Assembly (NCBI GenBank): GCA_036874045.1
Contig: CM072344.1
Span: 6,296,501-6,360,500 of the forward strand
Origin: Cymodocea nodosa
Taxonomy: Eukaryota > Streptophyta > Magnoliopsida > Alismatales > Cymodoceaceae
DNA length: 64,000 nt
Direction of reading: 5' to 3'
Under the pieces are notes generated by a model that was not told where the DNA came from, did not search any database, and worked only from the letters and a program-made list of their open reading frames with translations. Below are positions 32,405 to 43,839 of this stretch, one piece after another (position 1 is the first letter of the stretch; each line of letters opens with the position of its first letter). Both the position numbers and the translations under genes were made by a program.

Positions 32405-33796
32405 ATACATCATTTATCCAGACTACAGTTAGCACCCTCAAATTCAGAAGTTGGAGAGTCATTTCCTGATGAGCAAGTTTTAATGGTTAATGTCGTCCCA
32501 TGGTTTGCAGATATTGTTAATTATTTAGTCATGGGATCGATGCCACATGATTGGACAAGGCAGGATAGGAAGATCTTCTCTCGAGTCAAGTATTTTTATT
32601 AGGATGATCCTTATTTGTTTAAGCAATGCCTAGACTTGATCTTGAGATGTTGCATCCCTAACAATGAAGTTAGGAGTGTTCTTTCTTTTTGCCATGACCA
32701 AGCATGTGGGGGACATTTCGGCTCTGGGAAGACTGCTGCCAAGGTGCTACAGTGTGGATTTTACTGGCCAACTTTATTCTAGGATGCACATCAGTATTGT
32801 ATAAGTTGTGCTAGATGTCAACAATTAGGAAAAATTTCAAAGAGGAACATGATGCCTCTCAACCCCATTATTGAAGTTGAAGTATTTGATGTTTGGGGGA
32901 TTGACTTCATGGGCCCATTTCCCATTTCAGTAGGATATCTTTATGTGTTATTGGTAGTTGATTATGTTTCCAAGTGGATTGAAGTTATCCCTACTAGAAC
33001 TAATGATAACAAGGTAGTTGTGAAATTTGTAAGAAATAATATTATATCAAGGTTTGGTATGCCTAGAGCTATTATAAGTGATAGGGGCACGTATTTCTGC
33101 AATAGAAGTTTTGAAGTTTTAATGAGAAAATATGGAATTTTGCATAAAATTGCTACCCCTTATCATCCTCAAACATGTGGTCAAGTTGAGAGTGCTAATA
33201 AACAAGTTAAGACAATTTTGGAAAAGATAGTTAACCACACAAGACGTGATTGGGCAAATAAGCTAGTGGATGCACTATGGGCATACCGAACTGCTTACAA
33301 GACTACCCTTGGAATGACCCCCTATAGAATGGTATATGGGAAAGCTTGTCACTTGTTGGTAGAAGTGGAACATAAATTTTTTTAGGCTATAAAGAAACTC
33401 AATTTGGATTTAGAAGTAGTTGGCCCACTTAGGAAGTTTCAATTGGCAAAATTAGAGGAGATGAGGGATGAAGCATATGCAAGAACTATCTCAGGGAAAG
33501 AGAAAATGAAAGTTGTTCATGATAAAAAGATAAGTAAGAAATCATTTATCCCTAGATAGGATGTTTGGTTGTATATGTCTAGGCTTCATACTCATCCTAG
33601 TAAGTTAAGATCTCATTGGGTTGGGCCTTTTGTAGTGCATAAGGTATATCCCTATGGTTCCGTAGATATTAAGAATCCTAAAGACCACATCATTTTCAAA
33701 GTTAATGGACAAAGGCTCAAGCCTGTCTTGAAGACACCTGCTGGTATTGATTTTAGAGCTAGAGAGGAGAATTTGCAAGAACCTCAATATGAATAA
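32405..33796 (+). pseudogene. Integrase of element X
   Basis: It starts with a second copy of the RNase H-integrase linker (duplicate of 29598-29748) and continues with HDQACGGHFG and CISCARCQQ (zinc-binding), [22 protein letters not shown] and QVESANKQ (DDE core), [13 protein letters not shown], and a GPY-type module ending at a stop at 33794. Stops at about 32600, 32779, 33383 and 33557 interrupt it; at 32600 and 32779 the related copies have Trp and a lysine. It is about as long as the copies in M and D. Confidence 0.9.
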
Positions 33797-34127
33797 ATGG
33801 AATAGTAGATTTTGTTTTTCTTTTCCTTTTATCTTTGTTTTGTGTGTTTTCTTTTAGTTTGTTTCACTATCTTAGTTTAGTTTAGTAGTTAGGAGTTTTA
33901 TTTTATTTTACTCTTTTGTTATCTATTTTTTCTTATCGTTGGTATTGTGGGAGTGTGTTCTTATTTTATTGTATAGAGATTATCTAATGTGCATTATTGT
34001 TATAATTGTTGTTTCATTATTGAAATTCATGTTTATTATTTCATGTGCTGAAATACTTATTATTGTTTTTCATAACTGTTGCTTATCCACATATAGCTCT
34101 TGTAGAAGTTTTTCACAGGTTTAACAC

Positions 34128-34435
34128 ATGGAGACTACAAAAGCTAGGAAGAACCGTCAATCAAAAGGGAAAATAAAGCAACAAGCACAACCAGTAAAAA
34201 CAACATGGGTAGAAAAAGGAAAAGCTCTTGTCACGTAGCACAACCATCTACAAGTGCAAGAAGTTTCAATGCTATAATAGAAAAGTCTGTGCTCACCTCT
34301 GAGAAGCGCTATGAAGATGATTACATCTATTACTTTGATAGGACAAACAAAGACGAAGAGCCAAAGATGACGAATGCGAAACCACGAAAGAAGATGGATG
34401 TGGAAATTCAATGCTTTATTGATCAAATTGACTAG
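34128..34435 (+). pseudogene. Small basic ORF after integrase in element X, unknown
   Basis: An ATG at 34128 follows a pyrimidine-rich tract ending TTTCACAG, a possible splice acceptor. It gives 36 lysine-rich codons (METTKARKNRQSKGK...) to a stop at 34236. An overlapping frame from 34205 is open for 76 codons (MGRKRKSSC...). One frameshift would join them into about 100 residues. It occupies the position where D and B have gag but shows no gag motif. It could be a degraded env-like or other 3' ORF start; I do not recognise it. Confidence 0.4.
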
Positions 34436-35844
34436 GGTTTTTCTTTCTTTAATTAGCATATAATTTAATGATGCATGAATAAGACAACATGTAGTAGGTT
34501 GAAATAGTTATTTCATTATAGATTATGTTATATTATCTTCAACTTATAACCTTTAGTACATACCTTATATGTAATTTTCAAGATATTTTTCTAACAAGAA
34601 TTCCACGCAGGCATCACAGGTATGGAATAAGGTTTGACTTTAAGTGACTTTAGTCTGGTATGATATCTATATCCCCTCTTTTATATTGCATTGAGGACAA
34701 TGTCAAATTTAAGCATGGGGGGAAGGTGAATTTCATTTCATTACAATTGCTTTGATAGGCTCATATTTTAAAATTTTAGATACATATCTAGATGCATGAT
34801 TTTATTGTATTTTTACTTGAAAAACACATTTGATGAGATTGTCTATTTAGTTGTCACTATTAGATTTTATGGGACAACCCCATTTCCTTTTGAGTGGTGA
34901 GACTCCAGAACCAAAAAGCACAAGACCTAATAGTGATGTTCTCCAAAGAAGATGAGTTTAAGCTATTTGTGTTTTGAGTTGAGTCTTCTTGGTCACTTGA
35001 ACTTATGCCTTGTTATTTTATACACCTTTTCTGAGTGATCCCTAAGCCAAGAACCACCATAATTAGGTTATTCATTACATGACCTTTGGTGAGATATTTA
35101 GGACCCTCCCAAACTTTTACAAGATTTTGAAGGATATGTTTAGGAAAATAACTAAGTTTTCACATCAAGCATGCTAAGGAGTTTCTTGGGGTAGGTTAGG
35201 CTTAATGGTGAAATAAGGTATTTGATAGCATTAGAGAATTTGTTGAAAAAAAAAAAAAAAAAAAAGAGAGAGGCCAAAGCAACCCAAAAGAGAAAAAGAA
35301 AAGAAAAGAATTTGAAAAAAAAAATGATGAATGAAAAAAAAAGAGCTTTCAATGTAAAAAGGGGGCTTGGAGATATATGGGATGTGAGGAAGTAGTGGGC
35401 TTTCTCAAGTGTCTAGCTTCTTTTATTTTCTTGAGAGTGGGTTGATTAGCACGCTATGATATTGATACTTTGGTTGTTCATTCTAAGCATTTTCTGACTT
35501 ATCTCATTTAAAGGGAGGGAGTTAGTCACTACCACATATTTCTTTCATTTGATTGATTGTCATATTGTTATACAATGAAATTTTTCTTAAGTAGTGAGGG
35601 TGTGAATCCCTTTTGTTCAAGGCAAAATAGTTCTTACGGATAGGTGACTTCTCATTCCAATAGTGTAAACTTGTTGAAACTAGAGGACATTGTGAGAGAT
35701 TGTGATATTAGTTTGAGCCACCACCATGCCCAATGAGTTCAATAGTGATAAGTGAACTGAATAATTTTTCATGTGATTTCAAGTTCTTGATTTTTAGTTG
35801 TTTTTATTACTCGGGACGAGTAAAAGTTTAAGCATAGGAGAGTT
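34436..35844 (+). other. 3' untranslated region of element X
   Basis: No gene. At about 34685-34730 it has the shared ttgaggacaatgtc...agcatgggggg block. From 34855 to 35130 it aligns block by block with D's 21480-21770 (ccttttgagtgg, aagatgagttt, gagtcttc...cttg, gagtgatc.ctaagcc). The purine tract at 35243-35345 includes an A20 run. It ends agcataggagagtt, a weak polypurine tract. Confidence 0.7.
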
Positions 35845-36790
35845 TGTTTGGATTAAAATGTTGCATATTTTTATAGGATCTTATTGGTTAAATAGATTTA
35901 CATGAGATTTATTAAAGTCATATTATACATTTATTTCATTATTTAACCAATAAGAACCAATCCCCATTTTATACAATTAAAAGTAGAAAATTATTTCAAA
36001 CATGCATCATTTATGAATTTTATGGATGACTTGATACTTTGATGTATTTATTGTTATGAAAAGTTTATAATTCAATAGAAGATCATAGAAATTAAAGATT
36101 GGACAAAGAAAATCAAGTGGGATTTAATCCCAATCGTTGAATCAAAGATGGATCTCCAAACTTGGAAACTCTCTATATAAAAGAGAGTGATGCACGTCTA
36201 GGTCTTCTCTCTTGGGGCTCTTTTGTTTTCCACCTCCAACACCACCAGCCGTCACCCTCTCTTGGAGCTCTACATCTTGAAGCAAGGAAGGAGAACACTG
36301 ATCATTCCACCACCTCTCTTCAACTCGGATTTCATCATCTTCATTCCACAAGTCATCTCCAATGTGAAAACCTTCATTCCACATCTTCGAGGAGGGACGT
36401 CTTCCTTCATAAGAGTTCTCTTCTTCATTTGTGAGATTCCACAAATCGTTTCTCCACTTTGCCCTCTTCTTTGGCTTCATATGTATCACATTTTATCATG
36501 TTTCACGTAGGTAGTTATTTATGTTCTTAGTTTTCATTGTAATAGGGTAAAAGTAGAAAATAGATTCGTTGTTGTCTGTTTGTTCCTTTTTGAATCTGTG
36601 AATCTTTGTTCTTTTCATCTGAAAATCGTAAAAACAGGTGTTGTTATTGATATATATTCATATATTATTGTCTATTGATGTTGAAATCCGGATATTACAT
36701 TCTCTTATGCATGAAACAACATAGAATTCATTGAAGGTTGTGCATGTTGTTTGCAGATTTGCAGTTTTGCTGATCTATTTTTATTCCGAG
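35845..36790 (+). repeat. 3' LTR of element X, truncated
   Basis: Begins TGTTTGGATTAAAATG after the purine tract and runs about 0.95 kb until copia RT sequence takes over at about 36790. It contains a TATA box and a GC-richer leader but not the U5 end. It is not the same family as the LTR at 29749. Confidence 0.7.
36174..36182 (+). promoter_or_regulatory. TATA box of the X 3' LTR
   Basis: TATATAAAA in ctctatataaaagagag, followed by a CT-rich transcribed-type leader. If active it would drive transcription into the copia fragment at 36790. Confidence 0.6.
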
Positions 36791-37808
36791 ACGAAACTGG
36801 TCAAATTATAAGGAATAAAGCTAGATTAGTTGCACAAGGGTATACATAGGAAGAAAGATTAGATTATGATGAAACATTTGCTCCTGTGGCTAGGTTAGAA
36901 AGTATTAGAATATTATTGGCATATGTTTGTTATATGGATTTTAAATTATATCAAATGGATGTAAAGAGTGCATTTCTAAATGGTTTAATTAATGAAGAAG
37001 TCTATGTAAAACAACTACCTAGATTTGAAGATATTAAAAATTCTGACTTTGTGTATAAATTGAAGAAAACCTTATATGGTTTGAAGCGAGCTCCTAGATC
37101 ATGGTATGAAAGATTGTCTACTTTTTTAATAGAAAAATGCTATATCATGGGAAAAGTGGATAATATTCTATTTATTAAGAGAGATGGTAAAGATCAGATT
37201 GTTGTTCAAATATACATGGATGATATAATCTTTGGAGCAACCTTTGATAAGTTGATAGAAATATTCTCTAAAGAGATGACTAATCAGTTTGAAATGAGTA
37301 TGATAGGAGAACTTTCATATTTTCTAGGACTTCAAATTAAGCAAATGGATAAAGGAATATTTTTAAATCAGGAAAAATTTGTAGATGAAATGCTTAAGAA
37401 ATTTAATTTTAATGACACAAAGATTCGAGGAACTCCTATGAGTACTACTTTAAAGTTAGATATTGATGACATAGGAAAATCTATAGATTAAAGAAAATAT
37501 AGAAGTATGATTGGTTCTTTACTTTATTTGACTGCTAGTAGACCTGATATTATGTTTGCTGTGTGTGTTTGTGCTAGATTTCAATCTAATCCTAAATAAT
37601 CACACTTAATTGCAGTTAAAAGAATATTTAGATATATACAAGGAACTAAAAATTTTGGACTGTATTTTTCTAAGGATAGTTCAATAGATCTTATAGGATA
37701 TACTGATGCTGATTATGTAGGATCTAAATCTGATAGAAAGAGTACCAGTGGCACATGTCAATTATTGGGAAATAATTTGGTGTCATGGTTTAGTAAAAAG
37801 CAAAACTG
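36790..37808 (+). pseudogene. Copia reverse transcriptase/RNase H fragment
   Basis: Nearly identical to 40873-41896 of the copia element 4.1 kb downstream. It starts inside RT (ETGQIIRNKARLVAQGYT), has YMDDIIFG at 37213 where the full copy has YVDDIIFG, and ends in RNase H (...LVSWFSK) without the DIFTKPL end. Stops at 36848, 37489 and 37598 interrupt it. The left junction replaces gypsy LTR; the right junction is a template-switch type join into copia gag. Confidence 0.92.
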
Positions 37809-37829
37809 GAAAATAAGAATATTAGAAAA
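37803..37829 (+). other. Filler sequence at a copia-copia junction
   Basis: 27 bases identical to 38072-38098 lie between the RNase H fragment and the gag linker. The left edge shares aaactg with both sides; the right edge shares agaaaa. This is the expected mark of two successive template switches. Confidence 0.85.
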
Positions 37830-37834
37830 AGTTT

Positions 37835-39130
37835 TACAAGAAAAAGGCTTTAAAGGTCACTTGGGATGACACGTCTGAAGAGTCTGAATCTGAGGAATCA
37901 GCATCAAAATCTTCACATTCAGAAGGAGAACAAGAGTTAGAAGACGTTGCTCATGTGTGCTTCATGGCAGATGAGTCTGAGGTAATATCTGATCCTGAAA
38001 GTCATTCAGATTTCAACTTTGATGAATTATTATGTGCTTATCATGCATTATTACAAAAACTTAAAGTATGTAAACTGGAAAATAAGAATATTAGAAAATC
38101 TTCATCCATTATAGAAGAAGAAAATTGTTTCATGTCTACTACTTTAGAAAAGTTTAAATGTGATAATGAAAATCATGCTAGAGATTTGCAAAAATTTAGA
38201 TTTAATGAATGTATCTTGCATGAACAAATACAGAATATAAATGCTGAAAACTTAAAGATAGAATCTGAAAATGAAATGTTGAGAAACAATATAAATGAAC
38301 TTGAATTAGAGATAGAAAAATTAAAACTGAGAGAGCAAGATTTAAATTCTACCATTGAGAAATGGAATTTAAGTCAAACTAAGTTAGACAAACTAACTAG
38401 TACCCCTGCGGTGTCTTATAAATTTGGCTTAGGATTTGATTATCCTGAATATCCTGAATCTCAAGCCAATAAAGGATGTATTAGTTGTAGTTCAAGTAAA
38501 TCTAAGACTAAAATTCCTTTCATTATGAAACAAGGTAATAAATATGTAGAAGTAGGTACTTCAAGGGATGAATCATGCAGTAATAATATAAATCAATGTG
38601 ATTTGTCAAATTGTACTTCTAACATGACTATAAATGATTCTAAAAATCTTGTTTCTTGTTCTAGAAATTCAGTTTCTAATGTTTCTAAAATTTCAAACAA
38701 TTGTAGTAAACTGAAAATTCAGAAACCTGAGCATGTAATTCAATACACTAGTATTAGACCAATTACTCATTCTACATGTGATAAAACAAAAAATTCTTGT
38801 GCAAAAAAAGATTTTGTATGTACGGAAAGTGTTAATACAAGTACAAAATCTTGGTATGAACTTACAGAAATGTATAAGCATAACCAAAATAAATTAGCAT
38901 CTGATAAAAATATGTTTGGTCTTGATTATACTACATCTGAAAACAAAAAGAATGATTGCAAAGGCAATAATGCTATATGTGAGTATGAAGCTAATGATAA
39001 ATCAATAGTACTTACAACTAATAAAAATATAAATGATAATGTTAAACTATTTTTAAACAAAAAGAAGAAATATGCGTTTAATGAACTTGGTCCTCAACAA
39101 CATTGGGTACCAAGAAAAAGTTTTTCTTAA
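37835..39130 (+). pseudogene. Gag C-terminal region of the copia element
   Basis: It opens with YKKKALKVTWDDTSEESESE, which in the minus-strand copy follows the gag zinc knuckle. An acidic region, then a long coiled coil (ENCFMSTTLEKF through EIEKLKLREQDL, about residues 80-175) and a Ser/Asn/Lys-rich linker ending PQQHWVPRKS lead to the protease. These long tails are typical of SIRE-type gag. The open stretch has no stop before 39128. Capsid and knuckle are missing because the 5' portion was replaced at the junction at 37829. Confidence 0.82.
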
Positions 39131-39360
39131 TTTGTGTTGTAGGAGGAAACAACATCAAAATAGATCTTGGACAGTGGAGTGTCAAGTCACATGACCAGAC
39201 AAAAAAGTCTATTACAAAATTTTACAAATACCATGAAAGGAAGTGTAACATTTGGAAACAAAAGCAAAGATAAAATCATAGGTATGGGCAATGTTCAAAT
39301 AACTCCTACTTGAGTTATTTCGAATGTACTATATGTAGAAAACCTAGGATTTAATTTGCT
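39131..39360 (+). pseudogene. Copia protease
   Basis: The active site reads LDSGVSSHMTRQ with the DSG triad at 39170-39178, preceded by a stop at 39161 that replaces the Trp of the minus-strand copy (tgg to tag). VTFGNKSK and VLYVENLGFNLLSV follow, typical of copia protease. Further stops at 39140 and 39313. In frame with gag and integrase. Confidence 0.85.
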
Positions 39361-40640
39361 GAGTGTCATAAAACTAACTGAAAATGGATATTATGTAGTA
39401 TTTGAAGATAATGTATGCAAAATAATTGATAAAAATACAAATGAAATTAAGTTTATTGCTAAAAGAAAAGGTTCTGTATGTATTTTATCTTTACCTTCTA
39501 GTGCAGTTGATTTAAATTCATGTTTGCCAGCTGAAACTAGTGATGCATATCTATGGCATAGAAGGATTGGGCATATAAATATGAGACTGTTACATAAACT
39601 ATTTAGAAAACATTTAGTGTGAGGTTTACCAAAGATTAAATACTCAAAAAACTTTATGTGTGATGCATGTGAGTTAGGTAAACTTCACAAAAACTCTTTT
39701 AAATCCAAAATTGATATTTCAAGCAAGAGAGTCTTAGAACTTATACATATGGATCTATTTGGACCAACAAGAATCATGAGTCTTGGTGGTAAACGGTATG
39801 TATTTGTTTTAGTAGATAACTTCTCTAGATACACTTGGGTATATTTTCTAGCATCTAAGATAGAAGTTTTTGAAAAATTTAAAATGTTTTGCAATTTTGT
39901 TCAAAATGAGCAAAGTGTCTCTATTCAAAAACTTAGGAGTGATCATGGAACTGAATTTGATAATGATCAAATGGATAACTATAGTAATGAGCATGGCATT
40001 GATCACAGATTTTCTTTTCCAAGAGCACCGTGTCAAAATGGTGTTGTTGAGAGAAAGAATAGATCACTTCAAGAAATGGCCAGAACTATGTTGAATGAAC
40101 ATAAGTTACCTCAAAATCTTTGGGCTGAAGTAGTAAATACAGCTTGTTATGTTATTAACAGAAGTCATTTAAGACCTCATGTTAATAAAACTCCTTTTGA
40201 AATTATGTTTAATAGGGTTCCAAAAATTTCCTATATGAAACCATTTGGGTGCAAGTGTTTTATTCTTAATACTAAGGATAAAAGGGATAAATTTCAAGCC
40301 AAATCGGATGAAGGAATTTTTGTAGGTTACTCTACTAGAAGTAAAGCCTATAGAGTATATAACAAGACTTCTAGGACTATTGAAGAAACCCTCCATGTAA
40401 GCTTCAATGAAAATTCTCTTAGAGAATCTCAATCTAAAGTTCATAATGATGATATGATCAATTTTCCAAATGAGTTAGAGATCAATAGAGAGATTGATGA
40501 TTTATCTGAGAAAATCAAAAATATGAACTTAGATGATCAAACTAATGATGAAAGTGATGGACTTTCAGATGTTGATGAGAATATTGAGGAAAATCAGAGA
40601 AATTGGCGTTATTCTTCATCACATCCCATTACTTAAGTCA
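39361..40640 (+). pseudogene. Copia pre-integrase region and integrase
   Basis: The GAG-pre-integrase motif YLWHRRIGHINMRLL (about 39549-39593) supplies the His-His pair, and CDACELGK (39659) the Cys pair. The core has ELIHMDLFGPT, LRSDHGTEFDN and GVVERKNRSLQEM, supplying D, D and E; FGCKCFILN and GIFVGYSTRSKAYRVYN complete the C-terminal part. A stop at 39620 separates the two halves and one at 40634 ends the open stretch; both fit C-to-T changes. The catalytic residues are present. Confidence 0.92.
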
Positions 40641-41515
40641 TTGCTAATATTAATGAGGGAGTTAAAACTAGAGCTTTAGTAAATTTAAATAGTATGTGTA
40701 TGTTTGTTTCTATGGTGGAACCAAGGAATATACAAGAAGCATTATCTGATGAAAATTGGATAGTGGCAATGCAAGAAGAACTAAATCAATTCATCAAAAA
40801 TGATATATGGGAATTAGTTTCTCCACCAGAAAATCAGTCCATAATTGGTAAAAAGTGGACCTTTAGAAACAAAACTAACGAAACTGGTCAAATTATAAGG
40901 AATAAAGCTAGATTAGTTGCACAAGGGTATACATAGGAAGAAGGATTAGATTATGATGAAACATTTGCTCTTGTGGCTAGGTTAGAAAGTATTAGAATAT
41001 TATTGGCCTATGCTTGTTATATGGATTTTAAATTATATCAAATGGATGTAAAGGGTGCATTTCTAAATGGTTTAATTAATGAAGAAGTCTATGTCAAACA
41101 ACCACTTGGATTTGAAGATATTAAAAATCCTGACATTGTGTATAAATTGAAGAAAGCCTTATATGGTTTGAAGCAAGCACCTAGATCATGGTATGAAAGA
41201 TTGTCTACTTTTTTAATAGAAAAATGCTATATCATGGGAAAAGTGGATCATACTCTATTTATTAAGAGAGATGGTAAAGATCAGATTGTTGTTCAAATAT
41301 ACGTGGATGATATAATCTTTGGAGCAACCTCTGATAAGTTGATAGAAATATTCTCTGAAGAGATGACTAATCAGTTTGAAATGAGTATGATAGGAGAACT
41401 TTCATATTTTCTAGGACTTCAAATTAAGCAAATGGATAAAGGTATATTTTTAGATCAGGAAAAATATGCAGTTGAAATGCTTAAGAAATTTAATTTTAAT
41501 GATACAAGGATTTGA
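40641..41515 (+). pseudogene. Copia reverse transcriptase
   Basis: RT_2-type domain: EPRNIQEALSDENWIVAMQEEL, KWTFRNKTNETGQIIRNKARLVAQGYT, YQMDVKGAFLNG, KKALYGLKQAPRSWYERL and the catalytic YVDDIIFGAT at 41300-41329. Stops at 40934 (Gln codon to TAG) and 41513 (Arg codon to TGA). It continues in frame into RNase H. Confidence 0.95.
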
Positions 41516-42250
41516 GGAACTCCTATGAGTACTACTTTAAAGTTAGATATTGATGACATAGGAAAATCTATAGATCAAAGAAAATACAGAAGTATGATTG
41601 GTTCTTTACTTTATTTGACTGCTAGTAGACCTGATATTATGTTTGCTGTGTGTGTTTGTGCTAGATTTCAATCTAATCCTAAAGAATCACACTTAATTGC
41701 AGTTAAAAGAATATTTAGATATATACAAGGAACTAAAAATTTTGGACTGTATTATTCTAAGGATAGTTCAATAGATCTTATAGGATATACTGATGCTGAT
41801 TATGTAGGATCTAAATCTGATAGAAAGAGTACTAGTGGCACATGTCAATTATTGGGAAATAATTTGGTGTCATGGTTTAGTAAAAATCAAAACTGTGTAG
41901 TACTTTCTACTACAGAAGCTGAATATGTTGTTGCTGCACTGTGTTGCACTCAGATTCTATGGATAAGGCAAACTTTAGAAGATTTTGGATTATCTTATGA
42001 TACAACTGAGATTTATTGTGACAGTAGTTCTGCAATAAATCTTTCCAAAAATCCTGTATTACATTCAAGAGCAAAGCATATAGAGGTTAGACATCATTTT
42101 CTAAGAGATAACGTAATTAAAGGAAAAATTAAATTAGAATTTGTGTCTAGTAAAAATCAATTAGCTGATATATTTACAAAACCTCTAGACGAAAATACAT
42201 TCTGCAACATTAGATTAAATTTAGGTATTTGTAGGCTATGTGATGTGTAA
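41516..42250 (+). pseudogene. Copia RNase H
   Basis: An open stretch after the stop at 41513. It begins GTPMSTTLKL and contains YRSMIGSLLYLTASRPDIMFAV, GYTDADYVGSKSDRKSTSG, STTEAEYVVAALC, IYCDSSSAINLSKNPVLHSR and ADIFTKPL, the standard end of plant copia pol. Natural stop at 42248. Confidence 0.95.
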
Positions 42251-43839
42251 AATGCTTAAACTCCACATAAAAAGATAAATATTATTGATGATGTTGTTCA
42301 CCTCATAGATATTATATACTTATTATAAATATCTAAAGTAATATCTAAACTGTTGCTTAAGATACTATGTATTTATTGTAAAATCATAGTAGTATCTTAT
42401 TGATTTTAAGTAGTTTATCAATTTTAATGGTTTTTATGATTTTAAGTGGAAATGTAAATGAAAAACATTAAATACTTCTGACATTCTGAAATTTTGATTA
42501 AATGTTTTCTTTGAATCAAGGAAAATGCATATGATCATGCATAAATTTGACTTAATTGATTAAACTTGTAGAATAAGTTATATGTCACTCATCTTAAACT
42601 GTTAATCAAAAGTATAAGCTTATTGAAACTGATTCATATTCTCAGTACAATCATAGAAGTAAAAATTGTATGAGATTTGTGTTTTTATTACATCTGTATT
42701 AATGGAATACATATATACTGTGCTTAAAATGAAAAGTGCTTACAAAGTGAAAATCTTTGAGAGTTTATTGATCAGTTTGATCACGAGCCTTTTGTACTTG
42801 AGTAGATAGGTATGTAAGGATTGTTGTCCTGAAAAAGGATTATTTAAATCTGGCAACCTAAGGTCCTGATCAGATTTGCGATTGTTGACTGAAAGCTCAT
42901 TACACAGGTACATTAGAAAGCTCTTGCATGATTCAAGCTTTTCAAACTAACTTTTAAAGAAAATTATCAATATTTACTATTTTGAAAAGAAAAAGTTGTT
43001 TCATTAATTACAGATATCTTTGAATCACATATAGTTTCTACCAATATGACTACTGATTTATTGAATCAACATTAGTACTTTTGAAAACGTTTATTTGAGA
43101 TACATTCTTTTATTCTCCTTGAATTAATCACATTGAGTTCAAAGTTTTTTTTTTATTCATATACAGTAGGAATTGATTCTGGAAATCATTTTTGATGATC
43201 TCAGGATAACAGAAGTTTCTGAAAAGAAAATTTAAAAGTATAGTTATACTTAACATCTATTGTCACTACAAGTATATTTTGTATGTTGATTGAATATATT
43301 TGAAGTATATTTGTAGGGGGAGCATTAACAATGTCGAAAATAAATTAATATAATTTAGAATACAAATCTTAGTTAATCTGAATTAATGTCCTCTTAAAAT
43401 CTTGATGAACTAATTTAAAAAGACAAATAAACTATTTTAGATTCAAAAGACAAAATGTTCAAATAGTTTACAATGTTCTCAAGATAATGTTAAGTTTAGC
43501 ATGTGTGTTGTTTTCGAAACGTTTCAGTTGGAAGCATCCGAAAATTGTTTAAGTGTACTAACTAGACGTTATGTTAGATAAGGTAACGTGTAAAAATGCC
43601 TCTAGACAGCATTTTACTCGTTAGGTTAGTTAACTCAGTGAGTTATACTTGAATATTTCGGGTACTTTGATTGAATAAGCTTTATTCAATATTTATTTTA
43701 TTTCTAAACCCGACTTCTCTTCACGTTGAGTTATATGCCTAAAAACTCTATTTAAACACTTATTACACGGGCACTTAGGTTATTTGTAAACTTTGTCAAG
43801 AAAATCTTTCTCGCTTGTTGCTGTTACAACCTACGACGA
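42251..43839 (+). other. Spacer between copia pol and its 3' ORF
   Basis: AT-rich, no ORF. It is mirrored, inverted, at 48761-50310 in the minus-strand sister copy. The section 42400-43310 is homologous to 60340-61240 near the right end of the window. Around 43320 it has a G-run (gtagggggagc), possibly an internal purine primer. From 43560 to 43730 it carries GTTAGTTAACTCAGTGAGTTA-like hairpins. Confidence 0.75.

Larger units (their letters stand above)
28125..36790 (+). mobile_element. Gypsy element X, composite and truncated at both ends
   Basis: From the left: pol from just before RT (28125-29748), an LTR plus primer site of a different family (29749-32398), pol resumed from the RNase H-integrase linker (32405-33796), a small ORF, 3' untranslated region and the first 0.95 kb of a 3' LTR, cut at about 36790 by copia sequence. 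About 150 bases of pol are present on both sides of the embedded LTR. The pieces on either side may come from one element with a duplication or from two close relatives. Confidence 0.75.

Noticed and set aside
38173..38355. Serine/phenylalanine-rich minus-strand ORF
   Set aside because: Complement of the gag coiled coil; its composition is simply the antisense of Glu/Asn/Leu codons.
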